This document shows positions 1 through 8,986 of a stretch of DNA of 64,000 bases, piece by piece. Origin of the DNA: an uncultured Erythrobacter sp. (GTDB lineage Bacteria > Pseudomonadota > Alphaproteobacteria > Sphingomonadales > Sphingomonadaceae); NCBI GenBank assembly GCA_947500645.1, contig CANMSD010000002.1, positions 1-64,000 on the forward strand, in the 5' to 3' direction. A program made the position numbers and the translations under genes. Numbering within the stretch: the first letter of the stretch is position 1; every line of letters starts with the position of its first letter. The notes under the pieces were generated by a model that saw only the letters and a program-made list of their open reading frames with translations, was not told the DNA's origin and ran no database searches.

Positions 1-615
1 AATGCGACCGCGATCTCGGTCAATGCCAGCGCGAGTGGCAGCGGCTCGGTGGCGATTGGCTTTGCGGCCAATGCCGCCCAGACCAACGCGGTCGCGATCG
101 GCACCAACGCTGCGACCACGGCAGCCAACCAGGTCGCACTGGGGGGCACGGGCAGTGCGGTACGCATCGGCGATATCGATGCGAGCACAGCAGCACAGCA
201 AGGCCCGGTGGATGCGGTGACGGTGGATGCCAACGGTGTGCTGGGCAAGCAGCAAGTCGCCACCGCTGCTTCGGTCGACAATGTCCGCGTCGCGCTCAAC
301 AGTGTTGCGCAAGTCTCCACCGCGCAGTTCGATGCGCTCAGCGGACGGGTCAGCACTCTGTTTGACCTCACCGACACGATCGACCGCGACGCTCAGCGCG
401 GCATTGCTTCGATTGCTGCGCAGGCTGCACCGCATTTCCCCAGCGAAGCGGGCAAGACCAGCTATGCCAGCAATGTCGCGACCTATCGCGGTGAGGTTGG
501 TTTTTCAGCCGGGCTGATGCACCGCTTCGAAGGCGACTTCGCCATCACCGCCGGTGTTACCTACGCAGGCGGCAATTCCACCAGCATACGCGCAGGCATC
601 GCAGGAGAGTTCTGA
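1..615 (+). CDS. Trimeric autotransporter adhesin (YadA-like), C-terminal part
   Basis: The frame enters from the left edge and ends at TGA 613-615, so only the last 204 residues are visible. It starts with YadA head repeats (GSVAIGFAANA, NAVAIGTNA, NQVALGG), continues into a short helical neck/stalk (SVDNVRVALNSVAQ), and ends in a YadA membrane anchor closing with SIRAGIAGEF, whose final Phe is usual for outer-membrane beta-barrels. Proteins of this type trimerise in the outer membrane and display a head for surface or cell-cell attachment. Two fragments of similar genes lie at 8799-8970 and 29772-29867. The family call is firm; the ligand and full length are unknown. Confidence 0.9.
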   Translation, partial: NATAISVNASASGSGSVAIGFAANAAQTNAVAIGTNAATTAANQVALGGTGSAVRIGDIDASTAAQQGPVDAVTVDANGVLGKQQVATAASVDNVRVALNSVAQVSTAQFDALSGRVSTLFDLTDTIDRDAQRGIASIAAQAAPHFPSEAGKTSYASNVATYRGEVGFSAGLMHRFEGDFAITAGVTYAGGNSTSIRAGIAGEF

Positions 616-807
616 GGATTGAACCAAAGGCGGCGGGTCTGGCCAAATCAGACCCCCGCATCTCCTGAGCTAGCAGGCTAGCTGAGCAAGCGATTGTAAA
701 TCCGCCTGTCCCAAGCCAATAATTCGAGCTATGCCCTTGCCAGCTCCGACATAGGCCCGGCACCAGACTGGTCCAGCTGAGCTCGTGAACTGGAGAGGAT
801 ACGAACT

Positions 808-2199
808 TTGGCAACAGCGGCGCAGCCCGTTACAAATACGGGCGAGAGTTACAGCAGTCCGGGCTACAGAGCTTATGTCCTCGGATCGCTGACCTTGATC
901 TACACGCTCAATTTCGTCGATCGCATCCTGATCAGCGTGGTCGGGCGGCCCATCATCGACGAATTCAGCCTGACCAATTTCCAGTTCGGCATCCTGACCG
1001 GTATCGGGTTCGTCCTGTTCTACACCGCGCTGGGTATTCCGATTGCGCGGCTTTCCGAACGGATGAGCCGGGTGCGCATTGTCGGCGTTTGTGTGATCCT
1101 GTGGTCAGTGGCGACGGTACTGTGCGGCTACACAATCGGTTTCGTCACGCTGTTACTTGCCCGCCTTGCCGTCGGCGTGGGCGAAGCGGGTTGCACCCCT
1201 CCCGCCAACTCGCTGATCAGCGATTACTTCAAGCCCGACGCCCGCCCGTGGGCACTCGGCATTTACGCAATGGGTGTGATGCTTGGCGGCGTGCTCGCAC
1301 AGCTGGCAGGCGGATACATCCTCAATGTTTTCTCTTGGCGCGAAGCGTTTATCTATGTCGGTGCGCCGGGCGTCGCGATCGGCATATTGCTGATGATGAC
1401 GGTGAAAGAGCCACCGCGCGGTTATTCCGATCCACCAGGTGCTAAACGCACGGAAAAAGCCACTCTGCGTGAAGCATTCAACGAGATCGCGAGCTCTAAA
1501 ACCTTCTGGTTTATCGCTTTGGGCATGTCGATGGCGACGTTCGGCGGCTATGGCCTGACTAGCTTCAAATCGCTTTATATCCAGTACAACTTTGGTCTGA
1601 CGCCGGGCAACGCGGCAATCCAATACATGGCCCCGATCAGCCTTGCCGGAGCCATCGGCGCACCGCTCGCAGGCTTTCTGATCCAGCGCTACACGCCGCG
1701 CTTCAAACTGGCCTCGATCTGGGTTCCGGCAATCGGCTTCATTCTAAGCGCCCCTTTGCTCATGCTCGGTTTCGTCGTCGGCAGCCTGGAAATGATGCTG
1801 ATCGCGTTCCTGGCGGCCGGCGTGTTCCAGTACTTCTACATCGGCGCATCATACAGTGTGGTGCAGTCGATCGTCGATCTGCGCGCGCGGGCCACAGCCA
1901 TCGCGATCTTGCTCTTCATTATCAATCTGGTGGGATATGGAGCGGGACCTCCTGCAGTGGGAGCGGCGGCCGATCTCATCACCGGGATGCGATTGGATGC
2001 CGTCGGTCTAGATCAAGTGCTCTCAGTCACCTGCAATCCCAGCGATTCAGCGCTCAGCGTGGAGCTCCGCACAGGCTGCCTGGAAGCGAAGGCATACGGA
2101 ATGCGCTGGGCCTCGGTGCTGGCATCAACCGTGTTCCTGATGGCCGGTGTAATCTATTTCTGGGCCAGCCGTTATTATCTGGCCGAGAAGCAAGTTTGA
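808..2199 (+). CDS. MFS transporter, spinster-like
   Basis: A 463-residue polytopic membrane protein of the usual 12-segment MFS length. The first helix contains YTLNFVDRILISVV, the cytoplasmic loop after helix 2 carries the MFS-A-like IARLSERMSR, and RLAVGVGEAGCTPPANS marks helices 4-5, a pattern common in spinster-type carriers of sphingomonads. I chose the TTG at 808 because GGAGAGGA lies about 8 bases upstream and no ATG fits. About 85 residues from ~370 include a periplasmic loop with two Cys (SVTCNPSD, RTGCLEA) before the last helix. The substrate cannot be read from sequence; relatives are annotated for lipids or organic acids. It stands alone between the adhesin and the convergent curli operon. 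Confidence 0.85.
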   Translation: MATAAQPVTNTGESYSSPGYRAYVLGSLTLIYTLNFVDRILISVVGRPIIDEFSLTNFQFGILTGIGFVLFYTALGIPIARLSERMSRVRIVGVCVILWSVATVLCGYTIGFVTLLLARLAVGVGEAGCTPPANSLISDYFKPDARPWALGIYAMGVMLGGVLAQLAGGYILNVFSWREAFIYVGAPGVAIGILLMMTVKEPPRGYSDPPGAKRTEKATLREAFNEIASSKTFWFIALGMSMATFGGYGLTSFKSLYIQYNFGLTPGNAAIQYMAPISLAGAIGAPLAGFLIQRYTPRFKLASIWVPAIGFILSAPLLMLGFVVGSLEMMLIAFLAAGVFQYFYIGASYSVVQSIVDLRARATAIAILLFIINLVGYGAGPPAVGAAADLITGMRLDAVGLDQVLSVTCNPSDSALSVELRTGCLEAKAYGMRWASVLASTVFLMAGVIYFWASRYYLAEKQV

Positions 2200-2231
2200 T
2201 GGGTCTATACTGAACTCGCCGCGATAAGGCT

Positions 2232-2630
2232 TTAGCAGTCGCCCTCGGTCAGACGATAGCTTGTACCGTCGCTTTGTTCGACATCTAGCTTGGCACACCA
2301 GCCGCCATCCTTGTTGATCTTGACGCGAGAAAGTGTCTGGCTCGCGCCGCCGCTCAGACTTGTCCGACCGGCATGACTGGTCGACGAGCTGCCCGTCACA
2401 TTGAGCGTGTATCTGACCCGCACAGGCACTTCGCTCTGCCCGATAACGATAATTTCGGCAGTATCACCGCTTTCATCAACATGCAGTTGCAAGACGTGTT
2501 TGGGATCGCTCATGTCAGCCTCCGACGCGCTGCCTATCGACGCCGCAAGAGCAACTCCTGACAAGCCTAAAATGGGGCCAATCAAACGCACAAATGAAAC
2601 GCTTTTCGAAGCGTTGGCAGAGTCCATCAT
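2232..2630 (-). CDS. csgH: CsgH-like curli chaperone
   Basis: A 132-residue protein with an N-terminal hydrophobic export segment (LIGPILGLSGVALAASIG) followed by a small beta-rich domain (HVLQLHVDESGDTAEIIVIG ... RVRYTLNVTG) and two Cys near the end (GGWCAKLD, TEGDC) that could form a disulphide. This matches the Ig-like CsgH family of alphaproteobacteria, described as a periplasmic inhibitor of premature curlin polymerisation. It is the last gene of the curli operon, 6 bases after its neighbour, and its GGAGGG ribosome site lies inside that neighbour's end. The assignment rests on fold-like pattern plus context rather than a catalytic motif. Confidence 0.7.
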   Translation of the reverse strand: MMDSANASKSVSFVRLIGPILGLSGVALAASIGSASEADMSDPKHVLQLHVDESGDTAEIIVIGQSEVPVRVRYTLNVTGSSSTSHAGRTSLSGGASQTLSRVKINKDGGWCAKLDVEQSDGTSYRLTEGDC

Positions 2631-2636
2631 TATGCA

Positions 2637-3227
2637 TCACCCTCCTCCAGGCGGCAGGATGAAAATCCCACCTTCCGGTAATTGTTCTGGCCCCGGCTCA
2701 TCCACGGGCAGATCGTCACTGTCTTGGCCAAAGATATCGCCGGCCGCCGGGTTCTGGTCAAGAAATCTGGCAAGCGTATCGGGCCCTATTTCGCGCGCAA
2801 TCAATTCTGGGGTCGGCTGTTGTCCGCGCTGGCGAATGACTTGCCAAGCCTCGGCCACCTGGCCGTACAGCGCCGCTTCGGGTGAGACGTAAGGCTTGGA
2901 GATCGCCTGTTCAGGGCCACTCTCATCATCGGCCAATTCCAGATCGCCGGGCAACTGGCCGACATTCGCCTCGCCGGTTTCATCCGAGCCTTTGATTGCA
3001 ATCTGGAAACTGTCCTCGTCGCCATCTGCCTTGCCGGTCGGGATTTGCTCGACGCTCAGGCTGCTTGATTGCGGTTTCTCGCGATCTTTGCGCTTTGTCT
3101 TCCCCTCGCCTTTCGCACTTTCCTCAGCCTCCTGCAAAAAACTCACTGTCGGCGCGATGCCAATTTCCGCAGGCACGGCGGTGGGACCGAGTGAAAGGGC
3201 TACGCTTGAAAGCAGGATATGAAGCAT
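2637..3227 (-). CDS. Unrecognised exported protein of the curli operon
   Basis: 196 residues with a likely signal peptide (MLHILLSSVALSLGPTAVPAE). The next ~100 residues are charged, low-complexity and probably disordered (KGEGKTKRKDREK, EQIPTGKADGDEDS). A helical segment follows (SPEAALYGQVAEAWQVIRQR, LIAREIGPDTLARFLDQNPA), and the end is Gly/Pro rich (GGIFILPPGGG). It sits between the second curlin gene and csgH with 6 bases to csgH, so it is probably co-expressed and exported with the fibre machinery. I do not recognise the family. It is not CsgE-like by length or pattern. A role as a fibre-associated or chaperone component is inference from position only. Confidence 0.6.
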   Translation of the reverse strand: MLHILLSSVALSLGPTAVPAEIGIAPTVSFLQEAEESAKGEGKTKRKDREKPQSSSLSVEQIPTGKADGDEDSFQIAIKGSDETGEANVGQLPGDLELADDESGPEQAISKPYVSPEAALYGQVAEAWQVIRQRGQQPTPELIAREIGPDTLARFLDQNPAAGDIFGQDSDDLPVDEPGPEQLPEGGIFILPPGGG

Positions 3228-3277
3228 CGCATTTCTCGTTTGCTCATGGTCGAACCGTCAGATGCACATTATCACAA

Positions 3278-3892
3278 TCAGAAATCGGTCTGATTGATGA
3301 TCACGCTGGCGCCGCCAGTCTGCTTGATGGAAAGCTCAAGTCCGGTGCCGGTCTGTCCAAGCTCGGCAGAATTGTCATTGCCGTTCTGGGTCAGAGTCAA
3401 ATTGTTACCCGACCCATCTTGGGAGAGCAGCGCCTCGTTGTTATCACCCGATTGGCTAAGCGTGATCAGGTTGAGCGCGCCCACCAGCGCGTTCTGATTG
3501 ATCTCCGCCATATTGCCATTTCCTGTCTGAATGACACTAGCATCATTTGCGCCGCCGCCGTCACCGCTTTGGTTCACAGTTGCGCTGTTGTCGCTGCCCA
3601 ATGTGTCGAGCAGCAGCACGTTTTCAGCATTGCCGGATTGTATGACGGTCTGTCTGTTGTCCGTGCCATCCGCGACAATATCGGCGGAATTGGCGTCGCC
3701 TCGCTGCAACACGCTCATTGTGTTGCTTATGCCTATCTGATCCACAGAGACCCGGTTATCGAGTCCTGCTGCGCTCTGATCGACGATGATCTGCTGGCCT
3801 TGCCCGTCGCTGTCGATGGTCACAGTCGCCTGCGCAAATGCCGACAACGGCACAGCGGCGATCACAAGGGCTAAGGCTGTTCGTGCAATCAT
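3278..3892 (-). CDS. Curlin-repeat protein, smaller (CsgA/CsgB-like)
   Basis: 204 residues: a signal peptide (MIARTALALVIAAVPLSAFA) followed by tandem units of about 22 residues with the curlin spacing of Gln, Gly and Asn (QSGDNNEALLSQDGSGNNL, QTGNGNMAEINQN). Such repeats stack as a beta-helix amyloid. By length it resembles E. coli CsgA/CsgB, and as the partner of the much larger repeat protein upstream it may act as nucleator or minor subunit; which role it plays cannot be decided from sequence. The last residues (KQTGGASVIINQTDF) are less Asn-rich, as might suit an attachment end. 96 bases separate it from the large curlin gene. Confidence 0.88.
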   Translation of the reverse strand: MIARTALALVIAAVPLSAFAQATVTIDSDGQGQQIIVDQSAAGLDNRVSVDQIGISNTMSVLQRGDANSADIVADGTDNRQTVIQSGNAENVLLLDTLGSDNSATVNQSGDGGGANDASVIQTGNGNMAEINQNALVGALNLITLSQSGDNNEALLSQDGSGNNLTLTQNGNDNSAELGQTGTGLELSIKQTGGASVIINQTDF

Positions 3893-3988
3893 GTTCTGTC
3901 TGGCTGTCTAGAGGCCAGCCTCCTTTGGGGAATTCGCTGAAGAGGTGTATGGGGACGGCACGCGCCGCCCCCAAACCCGTCCGCCGGA

Positions 3989-5908
3989 TTACTGGGTAAC
4001 CGTAGCGGTGTTGCCGATGCCGCTCTGGGTGACCAGAGAGGTGTTGCCATCGGTAAGCTGAGTGACAGTCGCTGTGTTTGACGAGCCCGACTGGAAGATC
4101 TCGGACAAGTTGCCATTGCCGCTTGCAAACAGCGATGCCGTGTTGTTGTCACCGGTCTGATCGATGATCGAGCTGTTGTCATCGCCAGTCTGCGTGGCAT
4201 TCGCCAGCAGAGCGTCGCCAGCCTGGATGATCAGCGAAGTGTTCCGGAAGCCCGGATCGCCTGCAATACCCTGATTGACGTTGGCTTCGACATTGCCACC
4301 AGCTTGCAAAACCAGCGAGTCGTTCATGTCGCCGATTTGGCTGACCGTGACGAGACCGAAGTCGCCGCCAAAGCCATTGAGCTGGCCAACGTTCGAAACG
4401 TTGTCATCGCCCAACTGGTCGACAGTCACCACAGCACCCGCGCCAAGTTGGCCAACCTGCGAGAGGTTGCGCTCACCATCTTGGTCGACAGCAATTGCAG
4501 CCAATGCGCCCACTTCGATAATGTTCGAAGTGTTGTCGGTGCCGTCCTGCTCAACAGTGATCAACGCGCCCAGGCCAGCCTGGAACACATTGGACGTGTT
4601 GTTGATGCCGTCCTGATCGACAAACACACCTTCAATCGCGCCGAACTGGCCGATGTTGGAAGTGTTGTCCTGACCGTTCTGGTCGACATCGATGATGGCA
4701 AGGCCTGTGACCTGAGTCACATTGGACTGGTTACGATCGCCTGTCTGGTCAACCGTCACCGTCGAGGCTGCAGCCAGCTGATCAACATCCGAGATGTTGT
4801 CGTTACCGGTCTGGTTGACAGCCACGCTCGAGAATGAAGCGGTCTGATCCACATCGGAATCGTTGCCATCGCCGGTCTGCGCAACGGTGATGATGCTGTC
4901 ATTGCCGTTCTGGTTGATCAGCGAGTCATTGTTGCTGCCATCCTGGCTGACAGATGCAAAGTTGTCTGTGCCCGCCTGATTGACATTCGAGACATTCAGG
5001 CTGGTAGCAGGACCGGTCTGACTGACGAACACTTCACCGCCAAAGCCGGTCTGGTTGACATTGGAGAGATCTCCGCCGCCCGACTGGCTTACATCGGCAA
5101 AGTTGAAGTCACCGCTTTGATCGATGTTGCTGGTGTTATTGTTACCATCCTGATCGACCTGAGCGATGTTGTCGCTGCCGGTTTGCAGGATGTTGCTGAG
5201 GTTGTCCTCATCGAACACACCGAACGCACCAATGCCCTGCGTGTTGACCGATGCAGTGTTGCGATCGCCCAGCTGGGTCACGTTGCTGATGTTGCGACCA
5301 GCACCGTCATCCTGAGTGACATTGGCGACGTTGAATTCGCCCTGTTGGTCAACCGTGCTCGAACCGTCATAGCCGTTCATCGTGACATTGGCAGTGTTGT
5401 TGCCGCCCGGTCCCTGAAGCACCAGCGAGCTGTTACCTTCTGGACGGGTTGCGCCGCTGCCTTGATCCACATTGGCCAGGTTGTTGTCCGACGATTGGAT
5501 CACAGTCGATGACTGGTTCGAACCGACCTGCGTGACGTTGGCTTCGTTCATGTTGCCTGTCTGCAGGATGTCCGAATTGTTCGTCGCATTGATGGCCACG
5601 AAGGAATCGTCATACGTCTGATCGACGGTCGCGATATTGTCATCGCCATCCTGATCAACATTCGAGTTGTTGACCGGAGCCGTGCCGGTTGCCAGATCCG
5701 CCTGGTTCACTGTCGCGGCGTTGTTTGCGCCGGACTGATCGACAAGCGAGTCACTTCCGGTGGTCGAAAGCGATTGGTCAACGGCGGCGGTGTTGCCGAC
5801 ATTGGTCTGGTTGACGATGCTGTTCGAATTGCTTGCCAATGCAGGACCGGCGATCGCCAGTGCACTCACCGACGCAGCGGTTAGTAGTAGCTTTTTCATT
5901 ACCTTCAC
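3989..5908 (-). CDS. Large curlin-repeat fibre protein (639 aa)
   Basis: A signal peptide (MKVMKKLLLTAASVSALAIA) followed by about 610 residues of curlin repeats. Length suggests roughly 28 units of ~22 residues with recurring Q-x-G-x-x-N and S-x-V-x-Q patterns (NNTSNIDQSGDFNFADVSQ). It is about four times longer than E. coli CsgA. Asn, Gln, Asp and Ser dominate and Cys is absent, as expected for a secreted functional amyloid. Some units are near duplicates (DGTDNTSNI, DGINNTSNV), pointing to growth by internal duplication. It is expected to leave through the CsgG pore encoded upstream. Its length makes it more likely the structural subunit than the nucleator. Confidence 0.9.
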   Translation of the reverse strand: MKVMKKLLLTAASVSALAIAGPALASNSNSIVNQTNVGNTAAVDQSLSTTGSDSLVDQSGANNAATVNQADLATGTAPVNNSNVDQDGDDNIATVDQTYDDSFVAINATNNSDILQTGNMNEANVTQVGSNQSSTVIQSSDNNLANVDQGSGATRPEGNSSLVLQGPGGNNTANVTMNGYDGSSTVDQQGEFNVANVTQDDGAGRNISNVTQLGDRNTASVNTQGIGAFGVFDEDNLSNILQTGSDNIAQVDQDGNNNTSNIDQSGDFNFADVSQSGGGDLSNVNQTGFGGEVFVSQTGPATSLNVSNVNQAGTDNFASVSQDGSNNDSLINQNGNDSIITVAQTGDGNDSDVDQTASFSSVAVNQTGNDNISDVDQLAAASTVTVDQTGDRNQSNVTQVTGLAIIDVDQNGQDNTSNIGQFGAIEGVFVDQDGINNTSNVFQAGLGALITVEQDGTDNTSNIIEVGALAAIAVDQDGERNLSQVGQLGAGAVVTVDQLGDDNVSNVGQLNGFGGDFGLVTVSQIGDMNDSLVLQAGGNVEANVNQGIAGDPGFRNTSLIIQAGDALLANATQTGDDNSSIIDQTGDNNTASLFASGNGNLSEIFQSGSSNTATVTQLTDGNTSLVTQSGIGNTATVTQ

Positions 5909-6285
5909 TCCTCAAAAGTCACGCATCCGGCACCATGCCAAACGCGCTGATCTTGCGTCCCGATCGGGCAGACAAAGCTCGCCTGCCCGACACCCCACCG
6001 GCACAAAATCCACGCGCAGCTGCCGGTTTGACCGCGCGTGACGGGAGATTTTGGGAAGTTGCGATCCGTGTATCGCTTGCGGCGACCGCACGGGCCTGAC
6101 CTTGCCAAGCATATGACCAAGGGCCATACGAAATGGCGCGGGCTTAGGTTCGCAACCTGGGCAGTGTTCCCCGTGAACCTGTCCTGATCCGGCCCGCCAG
6201 TGATCTGACGCCAATCACTTTCGCTGGTGGGCCACCCTGATCCTGCTCCACGTAGTTCGAGACACCGCGCGTTACGCGCGGCGCT
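5909..6285. other. Gap between csgG and the large curlin gene
   Basis: 377 bases without a credible gene. Next to the csgG stop there is a perfect 7-bp hairpin at 6265-6281 (CCGCGCG, loop TTA, CGCGCGG). It has no T-run on the minus strand, so it could be a weak terminator, an RNA-processing stem or a stabiliser. The curlin genes may have their own promoter here, which would let fibre subunits be made in excess of the secretion parts, but I see no clear -35/-10 pair. Confidence 0.4.
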
Positions 6286-7590
6286 CTATGAGCGGTGCAA
6301 GAAATTCTGCATCTCCTTGCCTTTCTCCTGTTCGAAGGTTTGATCCTGACGCTTGCCGTCATCGACAAGCGTGAAAGAGCTGTATGATGGCGCTTTGTCG
6401 GTCCCAGAAAGATTGAGATACGCCTGTGGCACCTGCATGCTCAGCGATGTGCTGGCCGCCGGAGCCTGCACGTCGGGCTCCGATCGCGGCGCTGGCTGCT
6501 GGCCATGCGGCTTTGCTGGCGGCGCAACCGATTGGTTACGCGGACGCGCCAAAGTAGCAGGCGGCGGCGAATAGGTCGGCTTTGCCGCAAGGTTTTGCTG
6601 GGAATTCTGGCGCAACCGCTGAGCAGCGGAAATCTGCTGCGGAATGCGATTGCCCTGCTGCGCAACTTTTTGCGTGCTGCACACGCCCGCAGCGGGGGCA
6701 CCTTCGCGTGACGCATGCAGCACGACTTCCGATTTCGACACACTGTCGCGATCGGAAATGTATTCGGTCAGTAGCGGGGTCACTTCCTCTGCCGGTGCGT
6801 TGAAGCACCACAGATCCTGCATCGCACCTTCCATAATCAGCGCGTAGACAACCGCTTCGATCGCCTGGCGCAAAGCCAGCTCGTCCGGCTCATTGTAGGT
6901 GATGCCCGCTTCCAGCTCGAGCAGTTCGCGGAAGGCCACGAATTGAAACGCGTCAGCGCCAATCGCAACTGAAGCGATCGACTTGCGCGAACTAACCGAG
7001 GTCAACACCTCACCTGTCTTCACGCTGACTGCGCGCAGATAAACAGTGACCGTGTCCTCACGATATTGAGTGCTTCCGCCTATCCCGAGCAGCCGGGCAC
7101 CTGAACCGCCTGTTTTGGTGTTAGAGTCGTAGCCGATAATCCCGCCTTCGAGCAGCACGCCGGCAAATAGCAGCGGAGGCAAGGCTTGAGGATTGATCGT
7201 CTTCTCGCCGAGATAGCTCGCGCGCATTTCACGGATGACCGCCCGCTCACGCAAGACGTTGTCGAGCTTCTCACGTTCGATCACGGTGAACCATTGGCGG
7301 TTGCCCGCCTCGTGCAGGGACTTGACCAGGATCGACGTCGCACCTTGCGTAACCGCCCGTGATAGGGTCTGCGCGCCATCGGTCGGTTTGAACTGACCGG
7401 TCTGGTCTGTGAAATTGTAGACCGCAACCGCTGCCCGTTGGCCCGATGGCGGCAAGGCATTGAGTTTACTGGTGATTGGCGTTGCCTTGGGATACTTGGC
7501 CGTTTCCCAGACCTTTGGATTGTGCGCCGCACATCCGCCGAGCAAGCCGAGCAGTGATGCTGCCGCTACAAGAGCGCGAACTTTCCGCAT
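6286..7590 (-). CDS. csgG: CsgG-like curli secretion lipoprotein
   Basis: 434 residues. A lipoprotein signal with lipobox LLGGC near residue 20 is followed by the CsgG domain: RAAVAVYNFTDQTGQ, TQGATSILVKSLHEA, WFTVIEREKLDNVLRER, the inner-barrel region after GIIGYDSNTKTGGSGAR, and TVTVYLRAVSVKTGEVL. CsgG forms the nonameric outer-membrane channel for curlin export. The protein is about 150 residues longer than E. coli CsgG. The extra C-terminal part is Gln/Pro/Ala rich and probably disordered (SPPPATLARPRNQSVAPP), with two Cys in its first portion (LWCFNAP, GVCSTQ). It is followed by the fibre genes on the same strand and preceded by csgF with a 30-base gap. Confidence 0.92.
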   Translation of the reverse strand: MRKVRALVAAASLLGLLGGCAAHNPKVWETAKYPKATPITSKLNALPPSGQRAAVAVYNFTDQTGQFKPTDGAQTLSRAVTQGATSILVKSLHEAGNRQWFTVIEREKLDNVLRERAVIREMRASYLGEKTINPQALPPLLFAGVLLEGGIIGYDSNTKTGGSGARLLGIGGSTQYREDTVTVYLRAVSVKTGEVLTSVSSRKSIASVAIGADAFQFVAFRELLELEAGITYNEPDELALRQAIEAVVYALIMEGAMQDLWCFNAPAEEVTPLLTEYISDRDSVSKSEVVLHASREGAPAAGVCSTQKVAQQGNRIPQQISAAQRLRQNSQQNLAAKPTYSPPPATLARPRNQSVAPPAKPHGQQPAPRSEPDVQAPAASTSLSMQVPQAYLNLSGTDKAPSYSSFTLVDDGKRQDQTFEQEKGKEMQNFLHRS

Positions 7591-7620
7591 TTCTTCCTCC
7601 CGTTTTTCTGCACTAGGGCA

Positions 7621-8052
7621 TTATGATTGGAGGAACGGCACGACGATTTCGGTGACCGAACCATCGGCAAAGTTTGTTATCGTCAGTGTGACGCTATCGA
7701 CGCCTCTGACGAAGGAAACTTCCTGATCACCAAATCGAATAGTACCTGAATCTTGCGCATCATCGCCAAAGATCAGATCGGTTATCTGAGTGGCAACAGC
7801 TGACAACAAGCGGCTGTTGAGCGTTCGCAAGAACTGCTGAGCGGGATCGCTTCGATCGACCTCGTTCGGGTCTGTCTCATTATTCTGCGCATTCGCTATT
7901 GCGAGCAGATGCGCCGAATTGAATGGATTTCCGCCAAATGACGGATTGGTGAATTGAAAAGTGAGATCGGATGCCGAAGCGCTCGTGGCCCCTGTCAAAC
8001 TGATCGTTATTGTGCCGCAAGCGAGCACAACCCCTCGAGTAAAAGTCTTCAC
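7621..8052 (-). CDS. csgF: CsgF-like curli assembly protein
   Basis: 143 residues with a signal peptide (GVVLACGTITISLTGATSAS). The mature protein begins with the CsgF hallmark DLTFQFTNPSFGGNPFNS, the segment that plugs into the CsgG channel, followed by a helical middle and a beta-rich end (QEVSFVRGVDSVTLTI). CsgF couples the pore to the nucleating subunit at the cell surface. It is the first gene of the operon, so the promoter should lie in the AT-richer gap to its right. csgE and csgD homologues are not in the operon or window. Confidence 0.9.
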   Translation of the reverse strand: MKTFTRGVVLACGTITISLTGATSASASDLTFQFTNPSFGGNPFNSAHLLAIANAQNNETDPNEVDRSDPAQQFLRTLNSRLLSAVATQITDLIFGDDAQDSGTIRFGDQEVSFVRGVDSVTLTITNFADGSVTEIVVPFLQS

Positions 8053-8798
8053 GCAAGCCTCCTGCCGTCACGTCGTTGCGCGACGATTCTGAAATGAACT
8101 TGCGACCAAATTTTTGTTATGGTGTTCCGGATATTGTCGATCCGAGGTAGGGTTAATATTTTCCAGATCGACAGGATTTGCAAGGACCATAATCGCGACT
8201 TACGCCGCAATTTGCGAATTTTCTCCTAGTAAGATATTGATTACAAATTAATATTTTTCAACGCGTTTCGATCTTTCGCCAGAATGCGTGCTAATCTCGC
8301 CTAACTCTTGAACCAAAGCTGGCCACAAAAGGCCTCTTTCCATCCGTATTTTTAGCGACTTAAAGGGGCTTTCTCGTTAGCCGGAAGTCGACTGAAAAAG
8401 AGCCCTTCCCTGCAAATCAACAAACAATTGTCGTATCCATACAAACTGATTTGTCGGTTCCATACAACTATAACTTATTGTAGAGCCAACAAAGCAGGGA
8501 AAGTTTGCATCTAATTTGATGAATTTCGACGAATCGGTGCTGTGATGTTCACCACAGTTCATGACAACTATTGAAATGATTCGGGTAAGCGAACTGTCGT
8601 CCCGGCGACTGAACGAGCAGCATCAGTAGGTCAGCGTCACCTTCAAGGGCCCCCTTGCTTGCGCAGCCCGTCCGATATCACGTCTATGCGAGGGTGCGGT
8701 CGCTCAATCAAAAACGGAAGCGGACATTCACGCTCGCGCCATAGCCCTCACATTGCTGCCCGTGAGGATGACCCTAAAAAGTACAGCAAGCCAAGTCG
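8053..8798. other. Upstream region of the curli operon
   Basis: About 750 bases, clearly AT-richer than its neighbours around 8100-8300 and 8440-8520. No frame here has a convincing start or composition. The part next to csgF (8053-8300) is the likely promoter region of the operon, but I cannot fix an operator or sigma site. The right part passes into the broken adhesin fragment. Confidence 0.4.
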
Positions 8799-8970
8799 CT
8801 GGCAACCAACTCGGTAGCAGCCGGGGTGGGCTCTGTGGCGCTGGGCGACCGCTGTGGGTCAGAACGCGCTGGCGAGCGGATTGAACTCAACCGCTCTGGC
8901 GCATGGCTCTCAGGCAACCGGCATCAATTCGGCGACCACAGCAACCAACCAGATTGCCCTTGGCGGTTCG
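8799..8970 (+). pseudogene. Fragment of a YadA-like adhesin head, frameshifted
   Basis: From 8799 the frame reads LATNSVAAGVGSVALGD. The similarity then continues in another frame from 8854 as GQNALASGLNSTALAHG and SATTATNQIALGGS, up to 8970. These are YadA head repeats, and the last part resembles the head of the window-start gene (ATTAANQVALGGT). Compared with the expected D-R-A-V-G-Q, the sequence GACCGCTGTGGGTCAG looks as if two bases (GC) were lost. There is no start codon, stalk or anchor, and the fragment abuts the end of the diguanylate cyclase gene. It is a decayed piece, not a working gene. Confidence 0.75.
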
Positions 8971-8986
8971 CGTAGTGTCCAGCGGA

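Noticed and set aside
3278-5908. Regular repeats that could be taken for a CRISPR array
   Set aside because: They are in-frame curlin repeats within two coding regions; the DNA units are not identical and have no spacers.
6265-6281. Hairpin after csgG as a rho-independent terminator
   Set aside because: The stem is perfect but only 7 bp and has no T-run on the minus strand; kept only as a note in the gap entry.
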